From Diphasiastrum complanatum (Eukaryota > Streptophyta > Lycopodiopsida > Lycopodiales > Lycopodiaceae), in NCBI GenBank assembly GCA_029204225.1, contig CM055113.1:31794383-31858382 (forward strand): a stretch of 64,000 nt of DNA. The letters are read 5' to 3'. The notes beneath the pieces were generated by a model, which saw only the letters and a program-made list of their open reading frames with translations, was not told the origin of the DNA and made no database searches. This document shows, in pieces, positions 58,761-64,000 of this stretch (position 1 is its first letter; each line of letters begins with the position of its first letter). A program made the translations under genes and the position numbers.

Positions 58761-60914
58761 ATCCTCTCTCAAGGGTGTTGTCACACAAGCCAAATACTTC
58801 CAAGTACAAGGGCTTACCTAATTAGGTGACAAATATTTACTGTAATTATTACACGGATGAATTCTATAAATGGATCATCCAGGCACACTCTACGTGATGT
58901 TTCATCCATGAGACGAATGATTTTGAGCCTCCCAGTTACGCCGTCATTCTACTTGTAACTACTATTTCGTTGTGCTTCAGTGTAATATAGCAGCAGCACG
59001 CTTTTCTATCCATGTATAACGTAGATGAATGCTTGTTGTGATTTGAATGCACTTCATTGTTGTTTGATAACACTTGTTCACTCACTCTAATCAGAACACA
59101 GACATCTACGACTCCTCAGTTTCTGATCAGACGATGGCTGTCTTTGACCCCTGAAGAACTTGCATTGTCATACTACTCTTTCAATCTATTTCAGAACTAA
59201 ACTTCTGAATAAATCCATTTTTCAGTAATACCACACACAAACCATTTCTAATCTCTTCGGTGGACTGTACTCATTTTTGTTTTTGTGAGTATGAACTAAT
59301 TTATAAGATCTTGTTGGGCACAATAACACTTAAGCTGTGATTAAACTTAGCATAAACATTCTATTAGACTGTTTTTGCATCTAGCAGCCCATTGTAGCAA
59401 GAGAATTGTTCCGCAAATATTTCTACTCTCTTCTCCACTCGCGTTATCCATACTCCATCGCCCCCATCACCTTGAACACTACATTTCAATCCTTCCCATC
59501 GTGTAGGAGTGGTATTTAGTAGTACCCATGATGGTGATGCGATTTGGCTTTGTAGCACTTCTACGAGAGCAAATGTGTAACTTTTTTTTCTATCACTTTG
59601 TTCTTACCTATATTTTCCAAAAGAAAGTGGCTGAATGTTGTTCATTTAGAAATTTCACTAAATTTAGATTAGGAAATTTTTTCTATAACTTAAAATATTG
59701 TGAAGAGATACATGCTGATCTAGCTTTTTGTGTAGACAATTTGATTTCTTTTTTACTTGTGTCATCTTCATCAAACTTTTGATGTGCTTGTGCTTTCTTC
59801 ACAAACTCTCTCATATTATTGAAGTTTTGTTATTCCACAGGAGGAATCAAATACTCTATACATAAGGCAAATACGAAGATTCATTTAATGTATCTTCAAA
59901 AAAGACTCTGGTCATCTTTGGTTCCTTTAGCTTTTGAGCCATTTTGTGTGCACAAAATGTACAATCAATTATCCCTACAAACAAACCATATTAAGTAAGT
60001 TATAAAGATTAGTTGTTTTTCCTTCTTCCAAACTTTTCTCATGTTGAAAACTTTGTCATTGATGACCACTGCCAAAATATCTACATAAGACTACAAACTT
60101 GTTCTTTGAGCTTTTGTGGAAAATCTGCCATTTAGTGATGCTCCAACATCCATGGAACTTTATAGAAGGTAGCATGTACCTCTTATTTGACTGTTAAAAT
60201 TGCCATAATACATGGATTGATCCCATCAATGAAATGCAAAAAATATCTCTTTTTGAGGAGCTATAGCCTATATATTATATTGATCATAGTAGGGCTGTTA
60301 TGCTCCATGTGCTATCAAATTCTCTAGCTGAATGATCATACCATGTTCTTATTGTCTAGATTGCTACTTTAAGAGTTGGTAAAGCTTGATGATGTCCACC
60401 AATCTTGAATTGGTGTGCATTACTTGGTTTATACACTTTAGAGAAACTTAGAGCCCGAAGAGGGCCTTTGAAAAAAATGCTTTTTTATTTTTTTTCTTAT
60501 TTTTGTTGCCATGTTAACCAATTGAAACCTTGAAATTGGGATTCTACGTAACGTAGAATTTTTCAAATATAAATAAAATAAAAACTTTTAAAATATATTG
60601 TTGTTTCGTCGGGCAGCATGTGGAAATGCTATTGGTTGATGAGACCTGCCCTTCCAGCTCATCACTGCCTGAACAGACCCAAAAATATTGAAAATGAATA
60701 TGACAGATGGTTGAGATGAGAAAATCGATATACCATTAATGTATATGCATTGTCAAATCATGGTTATCAGGGTTAACCATAGTTAATTTGTGGCGCCAAA
60801 TAGATCAATGCTTCAAATTTTCGCCAACACATTTTCTTAGATTCATGGCTTTTTGTCTACGCAAATTTTCAAATTCATAGTTCATTGTTTCAGATTTTTG
60901 CATGCAAATTACGA
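58761..60914. other. Intergenic, no gene identified
   Basis: About 2.1 kb. The minus strand between about 60440 and 59560 has unusually long broken open stretches (for example KVFNMRKVWKKEKQLIF) that may be an old coding remnant, but no family could be assigned. Confidence 0.35.
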
Positions 60915-62117
60915 ATGGCGCCATCAAGGAAGCCGTGCTCCTCAATCGACTATGTGCTTCTATTCAACGAGACAGATGATAATGGATTATGGGTGCCAAG
61001 AAAATATTCAAAAAACTCTTGGGTTTTGATACATCCATCATCAAGAGGGCTAGAATTTTGGATTTTAGAACATAATCAGGAGGAAAATCTATTTCTAAAA
61101 TTCTAGTCCAACATGTATATATACATTCAGAAATAAATGTGCAAGGATTCAACCGTCAGGATCACAAAAAAAACAACTGTGAGTATTGATATTTTTGATA
61201 CTTTGATTTTTGTTCATAAATATCTAATAGTAAACTTGCCAATCTGATTATTTTTCTCTTGCAGATTTATATCCATCCAACATAAATGAATGGGATCTGA
61301 GTGGATCTTTAGTAGGTGTGTTAGATGTTATTCACACTGATATTGGACAGCTGCAATATCGAGGTAGAATTGCAAAAGATCTAGCTAATAGTGAGATCTT
61401 TTTTTATGAATCAATGTACATTCCTGATACAAAAGAAAATTTTGGACAAATAGTACCAATTCTATTACCTAGTTTTGAAAGTGATGAATGGATTGCACCA
61501 TATGCTACAGTTTTAGAATCATTTCGTTGCAAGATATATAATGATATAAAAAATTCATTAAAAATGAGCACATGATAAAAAATAGTCAAATTGAGTTGGT
61601 TTATTTCCTTGAATATATTTGTGGATTTCTTTTCAAGTGTCAATGTACACAAAACCCCAACGATGTTTGTATGCAAAAATTTATCAAATAGTTTATTATC
61701 TGAACTTATGGATGAAGGCTGGGACAAAAGATTGGATGGAGAAATAGAATGCAGAATTAAAATGTCTTCTATGTGCTTCTGTTATCAAATTGAAAAAGAA
61801 ATGCTGAGCTTATGCTTCCATTATCAAAGATGAAAAAAAAATAAAGGTAAATGGGTGCCACTCGATCAAGACTTGGAAGCCAGTGGACATTCAAAACGAA
61901 AAAATACTAAAATTATATACAATGATGTCGTTTTGACGTGTGTTGAGGTGGAAGAAGATTGGAGTCTAAACTACATCAGGCGGGAACTATTGCTCCTACA
62001 AGTAGATGTACTTTCAGACTTCAGATTCATTTTTAATGGTAAACTCGTAAGTAATGTAAACACTCGATCTTTTACGAATAGTTTCAATCAAAACTTTCTA
62101 ATACAATCTTCGTACTA
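60915..62117 (+). pseudogene. Unidentified multi-exon gene remnant
   Basis: Not a family I recognise. Exon 1 starts at ATG 60915 (MAPSRKPCSSIDYVLLFNET, then WVPRKYSKNSWVL). A one-base frame slip near 61085 is needed to keep reading. A GTGAGT donor is at 61179 and a TTTTTCTCTTGCAG acceptor ends at 61264. The splice is in phase with exon 2 (LYPSNINEWDLSGSLVGVLD, QLQYRGRIAKDL, ESMYIPDTKENF) up to a TGA at 61573. Further frames (LMDEGWDKRLDGEIECRI at about 61700, and IRRELLLLQVDVLSDFRFIF at about 61975) look like later exons. A stop, a slip and unclear later junctions favour a pseudogene. Confidence 0.5.
61179..61264 (+). other. Predicted intron of the unidentified gene remnant
   Basis: GTGAGTATTG donor, pyrimidine tract TTATTTTTCTCTTGCAG acceptor, 86 bp. 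It joins two open frames in phase (one base before, two after). Confidence 0.55.
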
Positions 62118-62149
62118 ATTGTAACTAACTTTGTATTATCACTAGAATT

Positions 62150-63035
62150 TAAGATGGTAGATCTTGGTCAACTTCACTTTATATTGGGCATAGAAATAGA
62201 GGTTCAGATTTCATCTTCATTAGTCAAACTAAGTATGCTCAAAGTTTGCTCAATAGATTCAAGATGCAAGATTGCAAGCATGTAGAAACACCAATGGAGC
62301 AAGATGTAAAAGTGCTCAATAAAAGTGATGAAGCATCCTTTATGGACATCACTCTTTATAGGAAACTTAAAGGCTCCTTAATGTGGATCATCATAACTAG
62401 GCCTGATCTATGCTTTAGTGTGTGTAGGCTAAGTCAATATATGCAAGATCCATTAGTAATACATTGGAAAATTACTAAAAGGATCTTGAGATACATCTCG
62501 GATACTCTAGGTCATGGAATTCTCTATAGAGGAGATGTCATTGATTTGCATGCCTTTAGTGACTTGGATTTTGCAGCTGAAAAAAGGGATAGGAAGTCCA
62601 CAAATGCCTATGCAACATTCATTGGTGGAGGAGTAGTTTCTTGGTTGTCAAAGAAACAAGAAACCAACTCACTTTCTTCAACCTAAGCTGAGTATAAAGC
62701 TCTCACCCCTACAACAAAGGAGCTATTATGGATCACGAGGCTACTTATGGAGTTGAAAGTCATGAGTTTAGATGTTGTTCCAACTCTCTACAATGACAAC
62801 ATTTCAGCCCAACACCTTGCAACCAATCCAATCTTCCTTGCAAGGTCAAAACACATTGAGATCTCTCAACATTTTGTGAGAGAGAAGGTGTAATCAAAGG
62901 AGATATCTTTGGAGCATGTGGCAAGTAGTGAATGTATTGTTTATAATCTCACTAAACCACTTCAAAGAGATGCATTTGTGAGGTTAAGATCAGCCCTAGG
63001 GTTGATAAGCAAGTCTATGTTATCTTCAAACTAGT
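62150..63035 (+). pseudogene. Copia #6 RT C-terminus and RNase H
   Basis: MVDLGQLHFILGIEIE, a frame slip, then RFKMQDCKHVETPMEQDV, GSLMWIIITRPDLCFSV and FSDLDFAAEKRDRKSTNAY with the RNase H Asp. SWLSKKQETNSLSST is followed by a TAA in the middle of the usual STxAEY block. YNDNISAQHLATNPIF and RSKHIEISQHFVREKV follow. The catalytic RT centre is missing. Confidence 0.82.
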
Positions 63036-63047
63036 TGTGAGGAGGAG

Positions 63048-63700
63048 TGTTAGATTTACACAAGCTAGTTTGCACAATTACCACTTGTAAATGACTTTGA
63101 GGCCGTGTTGTGGGATGTCACACGTGCCAAAAGCATAGGATACCTTATTCCAATTCAAATCATTAACCTAGCTTTGGAATGGTACCTTTGGGATATGTCC
63201 AAAGAGTGCATAGATAGGGTAGAAAAAAGGAGGAGCTAAAAATAGCATTTTTCTCATTGTTTTTGGATCTCGAGGCATTGACCCTAAATAGGGTGGATCA
63301 AGTGGATCTTTAGGTTAGATGTTAGGGTTAGGTTATGATTAATACATAGAAGCCCTAATATGCTCAGATCCGAGCTCTACATGTATAAATATGTGATGGG
63401 ATTTCCATCCAATTATGAGCAAAATCAAGATTTTCCTTCTTGACTAGTTTGAGTCTATGATTTGATTGATGAATGCTACAATATGGTCTTTTGTGATAAT
63501 TGAATGAGTTTGGAGTTGCAGGTACAGTACACAGGCAGCAGCAGGCCGTACTTTCACACGTGTGAAGAGTTTTGGAGCTAATTCATGGAGTTCAAGCCAA
63601 GATAAGCTAGGAATCAATGTATTGATTAGTAATCTAGCTTCTAGATCTTGTTTGGATCTTAAGTAGGTGCTTTCTCCATCATTTCTAGGATCAAATGGCA
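63048..63700 (+). repeat. Copia #6 3' LTR (right edge approximate)
   Basis: TGTTAGATTTACACAAGC follows the polypurine tract. A TATAAATATG at about 63383 is a likely promoter TATA. No paired LTR is in the window. Confidence 0.6.
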
Positions 63701-64000
63701 TTATTTTGTTGTACTTTTATCAGAGCAATGTTCTTCAAAAGATTCGTATAACAAAGTTTTATGACAAGAAGTTACGTATAAAAGATTGTTCATTTGAAAA
63801 AATAAGTTCATGAACCGAGTGAAAATATTGCAAACTTTAAAATTCTTAAAACCTTCAAGTGGCCAAAAATAAAGGCATCCCCAAAATGACAAGATCCCTC
63901 ACTTTGCCCTCTTCCACATTAAGAAAATGGCTTTATCCAAAACTATGTACCCCCCCCCCCTTTGCTTATTTTATCCTCCAAGTCTAAAACCCAAGGGTTT
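63701..64000. other. Window end, no gene seen
   Basis: Contains a C-homopolymer near 63951-63960. No feature supported. Confidence 0.5.

Larger units (their letters stand above)
62140..63990 (+). mobile_element. Copia #6: 5'-truncated Ty1/copia with 3' LTR
   Basis: Begins inside RT after the YVDD block, runs through RNase H and pol end, polypurine tract GTTGTGAGGAGGAG and 3' LTR from 63048. The right LTR edge is not defined; it may lie near 63700. Confidence 0.75.

Overview
The window is nuclear DNA from a land plant with a large, repeat-rich genome. Evidence: an intact AP2/ERF repressor gene, a ZIP metal-transporter pseudogene, Ty1/copia and Ty3/gypsy chromovirus LTR elements primed by the initiator tRNA-Met (PBS TGGTATCAGAGC), and TTTAGGG repeats. 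A reverse-transcriptase remnant with a Penelope-like look (about 58.2-58.8 kb) would fit a fern, lycophyte or gymnosperm better than a flowering plant, but that is only a guess. Nothing here looks prokaryotic.

Layout. 1-4.2 kb: a higher-order tandem repeat, then two related minus-strand LTRs in a row. 4.2-9.3 kb: the only clearly intact host gene, a single-exon class II ERF on the minus strand (6108-6902), with short tandem duplications upstream and a LINE tail. 10.2-34.2 kb: nested retrotransposons. Copia #1 has chromovirus A (minus strand, 12358-18544) inserted in its 3' LTR. Chromovirus B (about 19.4-25.3 kb) is interrupted by copia #2 (22277-24722). A 2.18-kb element with terminal inverted repeats follows (25323-27499). 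The 3' end of chromovirus C has its LTR split by copia #3 (27901-33958), which has both LTRs and a perfect 5-bp target-site duplication. 34.2-43.5 kb: mostly anonymous AT-rich DNA with a SINE-like insertion, a dispersed repeat, a 3x52-bp tandem repeat, a GC-rich island and a 124-bp tandem repeat built of CCACAAGG/CCTTGTGG dyads. 43.5-47.5 kb: copia #4 (minus), 3'-truncated and flanked on both sides by that dyad-repeat family. Next come a foldback element (47617-47817), a second copy of the dispersed repeat, and two copies of an unidentified spliced protein family (49.8-50.2 and 52.7-53.3 kb); the second is joined in frame to a copia integrase remnant. 53.4-54.9 kb: long TG/TA microsatellites and GC-rich hairpin repeats. 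55-64 kb: the ZIP pseudogene, the RT remnant, an unidentified multi-exon gene remnant (60915-62117) and the 3' half of copia #6.

Apart from the ERF gene, nearly every recognisable coding segment carries stops or frameshifts. Many of the stops are the kind made by C-to-T change (CGA to TGA, CAG to TAG, TGG to TAG), as expected in methylated, silenced repeats. All assignments come from reading motifs by eye; no database search was run.
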